Source: Adiantum capillus-veneris (Eukaryota; Streptophyta; Polypodiopsida; Polypodiales; Pteridaceae). From it: 64,000 nt of DNA. Shown here in pieces: positions 43,273 to 54,904 of this stretch. The stretch's first letter is position 1. Each line of letters begins with the position of its first letter. The position numbers and the translations under genes are program-made. The DNA lies in NCBI GenBank assembly GCA_014529385.2, contig CM043963.1, forward strand, positions 105,491,912 through 105,555,911. The letters run 5' to 3'. Below the pieces are notes generated by a model, which saw nothing but the letters and a program-made list of their open reading frames with translations, ran no database searches and was not told where the DNA came from.

Positions 43273-45024
43273 TTCAAAGAGGCGAAGCTTTATTAACAAG
43301 GCCCATTGAACTTAAAGTTGCCGGTACAACTCTCATGGATGACAGAGTCTGCAGAAAAGTTGGATTAAAGTTCAACTTTGGATTTTCTTATGCAAGTTGG
43401 GATGCCGACATTTTCATCAAAGCAATTGGATTGGCGAACCAATTTCGGCAAGGCTACATAAACTCGCAAGCATGCAAACATCACGGAGTACTCGATTGTT
43501 CTTCAAAGTAAATCGGAGAGGTTGATTATGGAACAAGATTACGAATGTCGATCAATTCCTTGTTGCCTTTGGAGGAGGCACAAAGTGTCAGGGCATCATG
43601 TAGCGAGGAGCAAGGCTCCAAGCCAAAGAGACGACAAATTGCGCAATACGAGGTTGGCATTGTTAACAGTTGCAATGCAGGTATGCTTTGTTTATATGCT
43701 TGCATTAGATATGGATTGTTGGAATTATATGCTTTCAATATGGCGTCCTAATCCACGAGGTGGTGGATCGACGTGGTCAAGTTTCTTCAAATTTTGTTTC
43801 GACCTTGAACATGAACACACGGTTGTATATGGCTATATCGGCAATGTATCAATCATTAAATTGGAGCAGGCTCCGTATGCCAGGATATATTCAACCCTTC
43901 AATATGTAAAAGCAAGTTAGGCATGGCTTTTGATTTGTGAGGTTAAGGTACTCGGCCAGGCCAATCACTCGTTATTCTTTCACTATGTTGGCAAGCAATG
44001 CTAGGAGAGAACTCCTAGGCCCGTTGTCTGCCATCGATGCAGTCAACTTAAATTATGATCCTCCAACAGCGGAGCACGGCTCCATACCTTATGTGAAGCA
44101 TGGCTTCCCTTTTGACATTTGGCGTAGCGGTTTTCAAAGTTGGGAATATGCTCATAGCATACGAACTTCGGAAAACTTGCCAAGATGTCTGCAGGTTTTT
44201 CAATCACACGAGGGCGTAACTACCTCACTCAAGCAGCAAATATGGTTATGAGCCAGATTTAAGCGAGTTTTTATTTCGAACACTCAAGACAACTCGAAAC
44301 AGCAGGCCGACAAGGTTAGTCAATTTCAAGTTATGTTTGTTTTTGGAAAAGATCTCTCTGTTTTGCAAAGCAACGTGCTTGGGCAGACTCCATAAGATGC
44401 CATTGTACAAAGCAAAGTGCTTTTCCTATCTTCCTGTGAAGCACGGCTTCTCTTATGTGCCAAGCTATTATCGATTGATTTCCGATCAATGATAATGGCA
44501 CCCATCTTTGGCACTATGTGCATATAAGCTCCTAGTATGCAACGGTGCACTGTGATGTATCCATGCCAGTGTAATCGTGCAAGGCACGTATCACAAGGGC
44601 TCCCATGGTTGAGACAGTCATTGAAGCCAGGGGCTTATTCTTCTATTTTCTGCTTTGTATGCATGGCATACCAGTACGATGGTTGTCCAACACCCATCAT
44701 TGCACACGCTTCCACTATAACACTACATACTCTGTCAAGGATAAGTTAAGTAACTGATCTCTTTCACTCATTTTTTATGTTATTCAGAAGCCACGTGCCG
44801 TGTTTAAAGTTACCCTGGTACGGTCACGCTCACATACACGGTTAGTGAGTCACGAGGTGACTTCTGGTACCTCTCTCTACGCGGGCGTGGTACACGTACA
44901 TAGGATACGCTACGCCTCTCTCTACGAGAGCGTGTAGTTGTACGCCTATAGGATAAGCTACGCCGCAACCATGGTCTGCACGGGGCATACAACACACTCG
45001 CCTCAGGGGATTTCCTCAGCCCAG

Positions 45025-45026
<2 letters not shown>

Positions 45027-45058
<32 letters not shown>
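45027..45058. repeat. (CT)n microsatellite in element B
   Basis: About 16 CT units; the matching place in the left copy (about 745-755) has only a few. Confidence 0.85.
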
Positions 45059-45062
<4 letters not shown>

Positions 45063-47620
45063 AACTTCTATTCGGGAAAGATGAAATTAGGCATGATTTT
45101 TCTAACATCTTTCTATGTCGATATGGTAACAAGCAGGGCTAAGAGCCATCTGTTTTTGATAGGCTTGGAATGGCTAAGAGCCATTTGTTTGTAGTCTATC
45201 AGTGCTTGCCTTCAAGCTCGAATAACTCTATTCATTTGAGTACCCATTGATTTTAATGGCCAAGCAGGCATCTTTCCATTACTAATTTTTTGGGTGTTAT
45301 TTTAGCACTACACACTTTGAGTGTGAAGATCAAGTGAGCTTTTGAAAGTCTCAAAAAGGTGTCTCTCCACCAAGGTGTATAGATGAAGCACACAATTCAG
45401 ACAGTACGGCTGTTTACAAAACTTCTCGTTTATGAATTTCGAGTCTAGACAAGATCCCGTTGTGATATAGGATTTCAACTTGAGTGGATCTTCTATTTTA
45501 TCTACAACACTAAGAGTGTCTGTACAACTCCTGTTTGGGGGTAAGACCCAGCTTGTGATTATTCAATCACTTATTCCATGTGATGGTCAATTCTTGGAAT
45601 CTTCACACTCGCACTTTCAAGGAAAGTAATCCATAAGCTACCAAGGGCTCGTGGATAATTTCAGCTTCTAGAGTTGACTTAAGATACTATCGGCTGCTAG
45701 TTGAGCAGTTTTCCTGCAATGTTTAAACAAGTGATTTGATAATGCTGATTTTGCCGAAGGGGTCTGGTTTCCAAAGGCAACACCTAGGGTTTCATGTGCA
45801 ATACTACTTGCCTTTCACTAATTTTTAATTAGTGTTCCTAGGCCTTTGCAGGCGGGAAAATTGGACAGGTGCTCTTCACTTTGGATAAGTGAACACAATG
45901 TTTAACCTACAGGTACGCATTTGTTTTGGTTTTGTTTTTTGTGTGGTTTGATTTTTCATGTAGAATGCATGAACTATGTTTTCATCCATTTTTGCTCTTA
46001 AGAGAAATGAAATAGTTTGGGTTGTAGTGTCCAACATAAGTTCCTGCATGATGTAGTTATAGACCCACTTGTAGGGTTTATTTGGAACATGTTGTCACAT
46101 GGGATACAACATGGTCTAGGAACTCAAAGAGTTCGGTTTAGTCAGTGTGGAGCAAGGCTAATGAGTGTCCTTCTCACTCCCATCGTAGAGTGTTTGCAGT
46201 TACCTCCATGCACAAGTACATCTTGTATTTGAAGGATGTTCTTGTTTTAGACATTCTTACATGAGACATATTCCACATGTGGAGAATATGAGTCTCTGGG
46301 ACTGGCACTGGCACCGCCTATTTCAAGTATGTGTCATGACAAAGTCCCTAGGTGCCGGTCAAATCTATTTTCTAGACCCTTTTCAACACGACATATCAAG
46401 AGTAATTTCGGTGGCTAGAAATTTTCGGATACTTAGACTGACTTGCGAAGGTACAAGTATTGCTAAACAACATTACAGATGGTTGTTTATACATATAGCA
46501 AGGCTATAGTTGTTAATGAAAAGTTTCATTGTTTGTCTCTAGCAAAGATTATTGTTTCACCTTCTATTACGGTTCAAACGTTTTAACAAGGCTTGCAAAT
46601 GATCTCAACAGAACTTATTTAGTTTGTTTTCAAGACTATTTACAGTCCTCTTTAATGTGTGCTAAGAGCATCACATTCGCCAAAAGTATTGGCAAGGATA
46701 ATCATGGATATACAGGTTCGGATCTGTTTTTTGCTAAATGCATGCACACTAGGTGTTATGGGCCCTAGTGTTTAGCAAAGGCTGATCTGGAACGGCATGC
46801 ATATTCATCAAGTTGTTGCTTATGAAGCATTTTGCACTCTATGTGCAATATCTCTATGAGATTACTTTTGGGTCTACAAATCACCAATAGAGATCATGGC
46901 TCGGTTTGGGTGCTTGTGGATTCTTCAAGTTAACCACGACGGTTATTCAGGACATTGTTGATTCCTCAGCAATATTGTACGATATTGTGATTCCCGTTTA
47001 CTAGTCATCTAGGATAACTGTTTGTAAACCATGTGGGAAACACACCTCAGTACTATCAGTTATCCAAGGGGATAGGCAGATTACAAAGTGTAATCTTGTG
47101 CTAAAAGATATGCAAAGTGCGTATATAAGCACCAAGCAATCCAATTAAAAAGCATTTATTGCTCTACTTGGAGTTTGCTTACCATAAGTTAAAGCATGTT
47201 AACGACTAGGCGTCATCTTTTCATGTATAAGTCAGATTCTCAATCATGAACACTAACAATGGTGGGGTTGTTTACTGATGAAATTTGAGAACAAGTCAAG
47301 GACTTAAACTTGGCTAATGAGTTACGTCAGCAAGTTACTTTTAAGGAAAATGAAAAAATGTACTCTTTGGGTACATCTTAGTTGTGATTACTCATTTAGC
47401 TACTCAAGTGAGTTCTACATGGAGTTTACACGCTGTATTATCTATGCGACGGTTACACCAAGACGGTTGCAACAGGATAACAAAATGGAAAATCAAGATG
47501 TTACTCTTGGTTTCATGGAACCTCCTACTGAACCGTGTTCTGGTGAAGCAAACAGCTGCATCCTTGCAGGATGCCCCTGTGGAAAGCATTAGTGCATCAT
47601 CACTCTTGTTGAGGACACTC

Positions 47621-47634
47621 CAAGGGGGGAGTAA
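47621..47634 (+). other. Polypurine tract of element B
   Basis: 'caaggggggagtaa' precedes the 3' LTR; identical to 3221-3234. Confidence 0.8.
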
Positions 47635-47687
47635 TGTCATGCCAAGGGCAATGTCCGGTGGTCAAGGACCAGGCCCAAGGGGCCGGC
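47635..47687 (+). repeat. 3' LTR of element B, left piece
   Basis: Begins 'tgtcatgccaagggcaatg' and is interrupted by element C; ends with the C target duplication ccggc (47683-47687). Confidence 0.85.
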
Positions 47688-49159
47688 TGAAACCGGCCTG
47701 TTCAATCCAAAAAGGGCGGTAGACTTTACTTTAAACCTTGATTTAGCTTTCACCCATTATTAGTCGTCTATTTTACCTGTACTTTCAAGACACAACAAAG
47801 GGGAGAGGGATACAGGCTGCTAGATTGCACCTGTATGAGTAGACGGACACCAGATTGGCCCCTAACTTAGGCGCCCCTTTCGGTATTTCTTTATTGTTCA
47901 AAAGAGGGAATAAACGCTGTGGTTCCCTACAAGCTGCCCCGCACAAACTCGGCTGAATTTCCACTGTTCCAGCCTGATTTCGGCAGCATAACTGTACTAG
48001 AACCCTTCACGGTCAGTATTCCCACGCATTGACTGACTTTCCCGACGCATACGGGCACTTTGCAAAACCTGGCGAGAATCTGCAGCACGCTGAATTCTCT
48101 GTTTTCAGCCCTGAAAATGCTCCAGATCGCCTGTACAGCGGTCCCCTTGCGTCCCCGAACCTCCTGGGGGTATTAGGGTCCGTTTAGGGCCAAAACCCTA
48201 AACCTGCAAAAATACACAGCAGGCTGTAATTCACTGTTTCGGGCTCCGTTTCGCGTGCCGGTCGCATCCCTAGCAAGTCCTCGAGCTCCCGCACCTGTAG
48301 GGCTACTTGCCCTTTGAATCGGACGAGGCGTGAAACCTCTCCGAATTCACCTGTACCTGCGGGGGGGATTAGCCGCTAGCTAATCCAGTACTTGTGCAAG
48401 AGGCTCTTGCCTCGGCAATCGCGCATGAACCCACACAACTGTACATTGGTCAAATGAAAAGCCCACTAGAGGGGCATAACATACTGCCAAAGGGGAGAGA
48501 GAGGGCAGTGCGTAGCGTGCAGGGCATCACTCCTGGCACCGCACTGTGCATAAGAGGGAAAGCAAGCACTCCATAGCTCTTAACCTGTGACAGAGACTTG
48601 CAAAATGAGCCTCCCAGCTATAAATCACGTTTTTGCCTTCTCTATAAGTAGTAAACTGGCCTCAGAGTGCCAAGTGTCACTCATTTGTGCATTTTCCCGC
48701 TTTAGACCCTCGGGTCTAAAAATATCTCACCTGCAGCCTCTGTTGACTTGGCCACAGAGTAACAAAATGATCCCCATGTCAAACTGCACGTAATGACGCG
48801 AAGACATTTTCAGGTCCCAAAATAGCAGTTCCCTAAATTTTAGGAGATGCTGCCATTGTATCTTTCTAGGTCATCCGACCCTCTTTGTACACTGCGGCCA
48901 CATCCAGAACTGAAATGTAGCCTCTGTAGCAAAGGATTCCACTTTGGCTAGTCAATGACCCCACTTGGCTAACCATAGTCCTTGTCCAACCTTAGTGCTC
49001 TCTTGCCCTCAGGCCTGGACTCCCTCTGGACAGTTCCACACTAGCTATGCAATGCAGGGCAGTTAGATTTCCCGAGGGGTGTTTCCAAAAAGTGAAAGTA
49101 AATAGATAATAAGAAAGAAATCAACAAAAAGGATAGATAGTAGTCACACGCTGGTGACA
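47688..49159 (-). repeat. 3' LTR of element C
   Basis: On the plus strand 'tgaaaccggcctg' to 'cgctggtgaca'. Partner of 54905-56376. Confidence 0.95.
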
Positions 49160-49173
49160 TACCCCCCTCCTGA
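49160..49173 (-). other. Polypurine tract of element C
   Basis: On the minus strand 'caggaggggggta' directly precedes the 3' LTR. Confidence 0.85.
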
Positions 49174-49732
49174 AATCTCAAACGTCCTCGTTTGCATCTA
49201 TGTCGTACATGCTTACTGTCAACACTGATGTATTCAACACCTGTCGACACATATACGACACATACATGCTCATTGTCAACCCTGGTGTATTCAACACCTC
49301 GTCGACTCATGTATTGCCTGCGTGTGAACCCTGTCCCAATGACATAGTGGTAGCTTCGCACTCTGCCATTGCTTTGAGTCACTAACTTTCCAATGACAAA
49401 ATGGTAGCTGCACATTTTGCCACTGTCTTATAGTACACGTTGGATCCCGTAACACTTTCGAGCATACCCAAACCGACAGTTTAAGAATGCAGTTACACAT
49501 GTACTCTTCAATAGAAGCAATCACTGTATCCTTGACAAACTGACAAGAAATACTCACTTCTATAGCACTAACCAAACTTTTGGACATTCCATAAGAGCAA
49601 TTGCCAAACTGACAATCTGTACAGCTCTAACATTCATGTAACAGGTATTTGATTTGAGCTCACTTTAAATACCATGTACATCATTTGTTTCAAAAGCCAT
49701 TGTCACACTGACAATCCATTTAGCTTTGAAAC
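49174..49732 (-). other. 3' untranslated region of element C
   Basis: Between the gag-pol stop and the purine tract. Contains a partly repeated segment ('gtcaac.ctg.tgtattcaacacctcgtcgac' near 49217-49305) and another near 49330-49425 ('aatgacatagtggtagct' and 'aatgacaaaatggtagct'). No ORF of note. Confidence 0.6.
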
Positions 49733-52700
49733 TCAAGGGGTCAAGGTAGGTTGCAAATCGAAGGCTTCAAGGTAAAGTGATAACACAGTTGGTGACTCTG
49801 CAAGTTCACCTTCTTCCATCCACTTAGCATCCATTGGTGGATAGTTTCTGAACTTTACCAAGTAACGCCTAGCAACCTTGCCTTTCACTTTCCTTTCTTT
49901 GTGTGCCAAAATCTGTTCAGGGACCAAGATCTCGTCAAGTTCCTCGACTTCCGGCTGATCTTCAGCTGGTATATCTTCTGGCACATCACCCACATAGGGT
50001 CTGAGAAGACTCACATGAAACGCATTGTGAATCTTCCAACTGTCAGGCAATTTCAGCCTATATGCAACATCACTGATTATGTCGCACACTTGAAAAGGCC
50101 CATAGTAACGCATGCTGAGCTTTGGAAACACTCTTTCCTTGCCCTTCATCTTCTTTAACCTTGCCTTTTCAAACCGTAGAAGCACCCAATCACCAAGTGA
50201 ATATACCACTTCACGACGGTGACGATCAGCTGCTTTCTTTTGCTTTGCCTGAGTCCTTTCTAAGGCCACTTTGACCTTCTTGTACATTTCATCCATGTCC
50301 TGAACATACTTATCTGCTTCAAATATCTTGTCCTTTGTATGCAGTATGGGAGGAACTTTCTTGCCACCTTCAACTATTTCAAAAGGTGCCTTGCCAGTTG
50401 ATGAATGCACTGTATTATTGTATGCATACTCCACCAATGGCAAATACTGCTCCCACTTTCCTTTATGCTCTGACACATAGCACTTCAGCAGATCTAGGAC
50501 AGTAGAATTTGCCTCTTCCGACTGCCCATCTGTTTGAGGATGAAATGACGAAGAGAATTTGAGCGTGGTACCCATATTCTCAAACAAGCCTTTCCAGAAC
50601 AAACTAGTCATGCGTGGATCACGGTCGCTAATAATCGACTGTGGCATGCCATGATACTTGAAAATATTGCTCATAAACAAGCGTGCCATCTGATCTGGCT
50701 TTATCTTCTTCCTGACAGGAATAAAATGAGCCTGTTTGCTGAATCTGCAAATAATGGTCCAAATACCATCATTTCCTGTCTGCGTTCTTGGAAGATCAAA
50801 GATAAAATCCATAGCAATACTTTCCCATGGTTTATCTGGAATAGGTAGTGGTTGCAATAACCCTGGTGCCTTTTGCCTGTCAAACTTGACCTTTTGGCAT
50901 ATTAGGCATTCTCGCACAAAGGCATCCACATCCCTTCTCAATGTAGGCCAATAGAAGAATGTCTCTACCGCTTTAACTGTAGCATCGATACCACGATGCC
51001 CTGCATACGGTGGGACATGACTCTCTTCCATAACTTTGTGTCGCAATGGCTTTGTGACACACAATCTGCCATGCATCATCATGAACCCGTCTTTAAGAAG
51101 ATAGTGTTCATGACGTTGTCCATCCATTAGTTGCTCGAAGACCCTTGCAAAATCTTCATCATTTGCATACTGTTCTCTCATATCATCAAGTTCATGATGA
51201 TAAGGAATCGACACAGCTGAAATTTGTGGCTTCCTTGACAAGGCATCAGCCACAACATTCTTCTTGCCTTCCACATGCACAATCTGAAAATGGAACATGG
51301 ACAAGATATTTGCCCATCGCATATGCTTCTCAGATAACTTTGTCTGTGTCAAGAAGTATCGCAAGGTCTGATGGTCCGTTTGGACAACAAAATCTGCACC
51401 TAGCAGGTAGTGTTTCCAACTTAAGAGCGCATGAATCACAGCCAGTAACTCTTTCTCATAGACCTGCATGGTCATCTCTGGCCCTTGCAAAATTCTGCTC
51501 TCATAGGCTACTACCCTGCCATCTTGCATTAGCACAGCACCAATGCTACTACCGCAGGCGTCGCACTGGACCACAAATGACTTCCTAAGATCTGGCAACA
51601 CAATGACTGGATCTGAAGTCATCTTTTCCTTTAAGAGATTAAAAGCTGAAATCTCTTTCTGTGTCCATCTGAAGGTGACTGCCTTCTTTTGAAGAGCATG
51701 TAAAGGTGAAGCAATCTCAGCGAAATTTCGGATAAACCTTCTGTAATAGGAGCATAGTCCCAAAAAGCTTCGGACATCATGCACCGTCTTCAAATTTGGC
51801 CATGACTTGATCGCTTCAACTTTTGCAGGATCCATTCTGACACCATCCTTTGAGACAATGTGTCCCATAAAGTGAATCTCTTCCAGAAAAAACTCACTTT
51901 TCTTTGCATTGATGAGCAACCTATGACTGCGTAGCTCTTTGAACACAATGGCCAAGTGATGCCTATGCTCCTCTTCATTCTTTGAGTAGACTATCATGTC
52001 ATCAAAGAATGTACCAACAAACTGCTGGTGTGGACGGAAAATTCTGTCCATCATCCTATTGAACGTAGCAGGAGCATTTGTGAGACCAAAGGGCATCACT
52101 AAAAATTCGTAAAGGCCAAACGTTGTTCTAAAAGCAGTCTTGTGCACATCCTCTGATCTAATGCGGATCTGATGGTACCCACTCTTTAGATCTATCCTGC
52201 TAAACATAGCTGCTCCTTCTAATTTGTCCATAATATCATCAATTCTAGGTATAGGGAACCTATTCTTGATGGTATTCTTGTTCAGTGCACGGTAGTCGAT
52301 GCACATACGCCATGAGCCATCCTTTTTCTGCACCAACAACACTGGAGAACAGAATGGAGATGAACTGGGCTGAATCAGCCCCTTTTCTAACAGCTCCTGT
52401 ACTTGGCCCATTATCTCTTTCTGCTGAGCCGCACTAACCCTGTACGGAGGCTTATTTGGTGGGCTACTGCCTGGCACCAAATCTATCGCATGGTCCTCGG
52501 GTCTCTCTAGCGGTAATTGAGACGGTAATGAATCGGAAAAACAGTCACTATACTGTTGTAAAAACATTGACCTTTCTTTATCTAGCACAGATAAATTTGA
52601 TTCATCACAATCTGACACTTCACGTGCAAAAACCAAGTACGCAGAAAGATGCTTTTTCATTACAGAAGTAATAGCAGAAGCTGATACAGTAGGAATAGAC

Positions 52701-54796
52701 TCCCCTTTAAGCTTTACATCCAGAATATGAGTCTTTCCCCTACTCTGTACAGTGATCTTTTTGTTGTAGGCATCCATGATTCCCTGTACACGAAACAACC
52801 AAGGAATACCTAACAACACATCACATCCGTCCAGTGGCATGATGTAAAATTCTTCAGCATCTACATAGGACTGGATATGTAGACGCAACTTTCCAATGAT
52901 GGGTGTCACAGCCTCTGTATGGCCAGGACATGCCAAACCTGCCTCTGCTGTATACCCCATCTCTTCAGGTCTGATTCCCAACTTTGAAGCCAATTCTGGG
53001 GAAATGAAGTTGGCTTTGGCACCTGGATCAAAGAAGATAAGCACTGTTTGATCCCTAACCTTTCCCCATGCTCTGCAAAGCTCACTTGCATCCGAATTTG
53101 GCTTATCGCCCACCATATCTGGCACTAGACCAGCCATGGGCTTCTTTCCTTTCTTGTCTTCCTTGTCTTCAGAATCAGCTGGCCTTTTCTTTGTAGGACA
53201 GTTGTAAGCAATGTGGCCAGGCTGCTCACATATAAAGCATTTGTTCTCTGTCCTCAGGACCTTCTTTTGCTCTTCTGACTTGCGAGGAAAACGTCTTTTC
53301 CATTTCTTTGCTGGTCCTTTTTCTGATTCAGCCGTAGCTTTGTCTTTCCCTGTGTTGGCCGACTCCTGAGTCCCTTTAGGAGCCTCATTGGGAACGTGCT
53401 TCTTGGCTGAATTTTTCTTGCCTGATCCTGCCTTGACGCCAGTGTTAAATTCACAATCTTCTCCCTTGAGCAAACCATTGCCAGTGTTTGCTACCTCGAT
53501 GAGCTGCGTCAAAGTAGTGACTTTGGTCTTTGTGCAGTATTTTCTCAATCCTTTGGGTAGGCCACAACAGTATTTTTCTATCTGTTCTGTCAATGGCACA
53601 AACCTATAGGAAGTTACTGGAAGTAGAGCTTTCCAAAACTTCCGATTGTAATCATCCAGATTTCTGCAAGTGGCAGCATTTAGCTGGTGCCATTCTGTCA
53701 TGACATCTGCTTCGAAATCATCAGATAACCATGCTGCTGCAAAAATCTGCTTGAAGTAAATCCATGTGGACGGAGCTTGCCCTTGAAGCAATAAAGTTGT
53801 CCACCATTGTCCCGCATTCCCTGTCAAGAAAGTGGCTGCCTTGCGGACCTTTGAAGCCTCTGTAAAGTTTCCCCCTGCATAGGCCTTATCAAACTGCTGG
53901 AGGAATGAAAGAGCCTTCTTCCTGTCATCAAACCCTGTAAAGGTCGTGAATGACACTCCTTTGCCACCTTCTTTGTACGGAGTTGGCCTCTCCAGCGGCG
54001 TTAAATTGTCATATGGAAGTGACTGAAACATGGGAACACTATTAGGGTTCATCTGTGTTCCTTGGCCGCTATTAACTTGACCTGGAAATGCCATATTTGG
54101 CTGCTGATTTGTAATTCCAGCCATACCAAAATTTGCTTGTGGCATCCCAAATTGGCCCTGAGTGCTTTGAAACCCTGGTTGCATACCCATGACACTGTAC
54201 ATGGGGTTAGGCATCATCGTTTGAGCACCCGCAAACACTGTTCCTGGCGTATAAAACTGATTTCCAGGTGCATGACCAGCCATGCTCTGAAATACCGATC
54301 CACCTCCAAAATAGCCAGGGTGTACTGAAGGTGGTGGGAAGACCTGTTGCATAGCCTGTAAGTTGCTTCCCTGCCCATTAGAACCAGCTATAGGCTGCTG
54401 AAAGGTGGCGGGCTGAACTGGTACAGCTTGAAAAACTGGCATCTCAGCCACCTGCTCTTGCACCTTAGGCACAGGTTGTGGAGACTGCATGTTCTCCGTC
54501 AAGTGTACAGGTGTTTCCATTGACTGTGCGGTATGAATCACCTGTGCTCGAGCCTTAACAGGCTTTTGAATATGATCCAGTGACCCAACTTGCTGAGACG
54601 GAACAGGAGGTTGCAGAAAGGCTAAAAACCTTGGGTTCTGCATTACTTGTGTGAACATAGCCACAGCAGTAGCCAACTGGGTCCTGAATATATCATCATC
54701 AGTCTGTGGTGGTCTTGAGGACTCACCCACTTCATGTGTCTGTTGACCCTGTGAAGAGGAAACCTCTTCAGTCACATCATCTGGTCTGTCAGCCAT
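49733..54796 (-). CDS. Gag-Pol polyprotein of element C, with chromodomain
   Basis: One frame of 1687 codons from the ATG at 54796 (an upstream in-frame TTG at 54847 is open but unlikely). Gag: Gln/Pro-rich N-terminus of about 280 residues, gag core, basic linker, one CX2CX4HX4C knuckle (53239-53198). Protease: Asp-Pro-Gly-Ala at 53029-53018, a known variant of the Asp-Ser/Thr-Gly-Ala site. RT: Phe-Phe-Asp-Asp at 52009-51998; connection and RNase H with Asp-Ala-Cys-Gly, Glu-Lys-Glu and Asp-His-Gln. Integrase: HHCC zinc region, Asp, Asp (Ser-Asp-Arg-Asp-Pro), Glu (Gln-Ser-Glu-Glu), then the GPY/F module (Tyr-Tyr-Gly-Pro-Phe). The last 60 residues form a chromodomain, which in chromoviruses targets integration to particular chromatin. 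No separate pol frame or frameshift site is needed. Confidence 0.95.
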   Translation of the reverse strand: MADRPDDVTEEVSSSQGQQTHEVGESSRPPQTDDDIFRTQLATAVAMFTQVMQNPRFLAFLQPPVPSQQVGSLDHIQKPVKARAQVIHTAQSMETPVHLTENMQSPQPVPKVQEQVAEMPVFQAVPVQPATFQQPIAGSNGQGSNLQAMQQVFPPPSVHPGYFGGGSVFQSMAGHAPGNQFYTPGTVFAGAQTMMPNPMYSVMGMQPGFQSTQGQFGMPQANFGMAGITNQQPNMAFPGQVNSGQGTQMNPNSVPMFQSLPYDNLTPLERPTPYKEGGKGVSFTTFTGFDDRKKALSFLQQFDKAYAGGNFTEASKVRKAATFLTGNAGQWWTTLLLQGQAPSTWIYFKQIFAAAWLSDDFEADVMTEWHQLNAATCRNLDDYNRKFWKALLPVTSYRFVPLTEQIEKYCCGLPKGLRKYCTKTKVTTLTQLIEVANTGNGLLKGEDCEFNTGVKAGSGKKNSAKKHVPNEAPKGTQESANTGKDKATAESEKGPAKKWKRRFPRKSEEQKKVLRTENKCFICEQPGHIAYNCPTKKRPADSEDKEDKKGKKPMAGLVPDMVGDKPNSDASELCRAWGKVRDQTVLIFFDPGAKANFISPELASKLGIRPEEMGYTAEAGLACPGHTEAVTPIIGKLRLHIQSYVDAEEFYIMPLDGCDVLLGIPWLFRVQGIMDAYNKKITVQSRGKTHILDVKLKGESIPTVSASAITSVMKKHLSAYLVFAREVSDCDESNLSVLDKERSMFLQQYSDCFSDSLPSQLPLERPEDHAIDLVPGSSPPNKPPYRVSAAQQKEIMGQVQELLEKGLIQPSSSPFCSPVLLVQKKDGSWRMCIDYRALNKNTIKNRFPIPRIDDIMDKLEGAAMFSRIDLKSGYHQIRIRSEDVHKTAFRTTFGLYEFLVMPFGLTNAPATFNRMMDRIFRPHQQFVGTFFDDMIVYSKNEEEHRHHLAIVFKELRSHRLLINAKKSEFFLEEIHFMGHIVSKDGVRMDPAKVEAIKSWPNLKTVHDVRSFLGLCSYYRRFIRNFAEIASPLHALQKKAVTFRWTQKEISAFNLLKEKMTSDPVIVLPDLRKSFVVQCDACGSSIGAVLMQDGRVVAYESRILQGPEMTMQVYEKELLAVIHALLSWKHYLLGADFVVQTDHQTLRYFLTQTKLSEKHMRWANILSMFHFQIVHVEGKKNVVADALSRKPQISAVSIPYHHELDDMREQYANDEDFARVFEQLMDGQRHEHYLLKDGFMMMHGRLCVTKPLRHKVMEESHVPPYAGHRGIDATVKAVETFFYWPTLRRDVDAFVRECLICQKVKFDRQKAPGLLQPLPIPDKPWESIAMDFIFDLPRTQTGNDGIWTIICRFSKQAHFIPVRKKIKPDQMARLFMSNIFKYHGMPQSIISDRDPRMTSLFWKGLFENMGTTLKFSSSFHPQTDGQSEEANSTVLDLLKCYVSEHKGKWEQYLPLVEYAYNNTVHSSTGKAPFEIVEGGKKVPPILHTKDKIFEADKYVQDMDEMYKKVKVALERTQAKQKKAADRHRREVVYSLGDWVLLRFEKARLKKMKGKERVFPKLSMRYYGPFQVCDIISDVAYRLKLPDSWKIHNAFHVSLLRPYVGDVPEDIPAEDQPEVEELDEILVPEQILAHKERKVKGKVARRYLVKFRNYPPMDAKWMEEGELAESPTVLSLYLEAFDLQPTLTP

Positions 54797-54886
54797 AATT
54801 GCAATTCCCTGTGTCTGGTCTATGATCCCTTGTGTCTTCAAGCCCAAAACTGACCAAGGCTCACTTCTATGGGAAAAAGTGATTTA

Positions 54887-54904
54887 GTCCCGTCGATGGA
54901 ACCA
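54887..54904 (-). other. Primer-binding site of element C
   Basis: Minus strand TGGTTCCATCGACGGGAC lies directly inside the 5' LTR. It is not the initiator-Met site used by A, B and copia. A Glu-type tRNA 3' end is the nearest I can think of (about 14 of 17), so the primer is uncertain. Confidence 0.6.

Larger units (their letters stand above)
42786..47620 (+). other. Internal region of element B, non-coding
   Basis: No gag, protease, RT or integrase motif was found in any frame. 42790-43060 and 43270-43510 are open and GC-richer and could be captured host sequence, but I recognise nothing. From about 44290 onward it matches 1-3234. It contains CT-rich repeats and a duplicated 'acctctctctacg' block near 44865-44935. 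The 3' end carries a short open Asp/Glu-containing stretch before the purine tract, as in many gypsy elements. Confidence 0.6.

Noticed and set aside
48394-48793. Identical small ORFs in both C LTRs (also 55611-56010)
   Set aside because: They are identical only because the LTRs are; there is no evidence of coding constraint, and D does not keep them.
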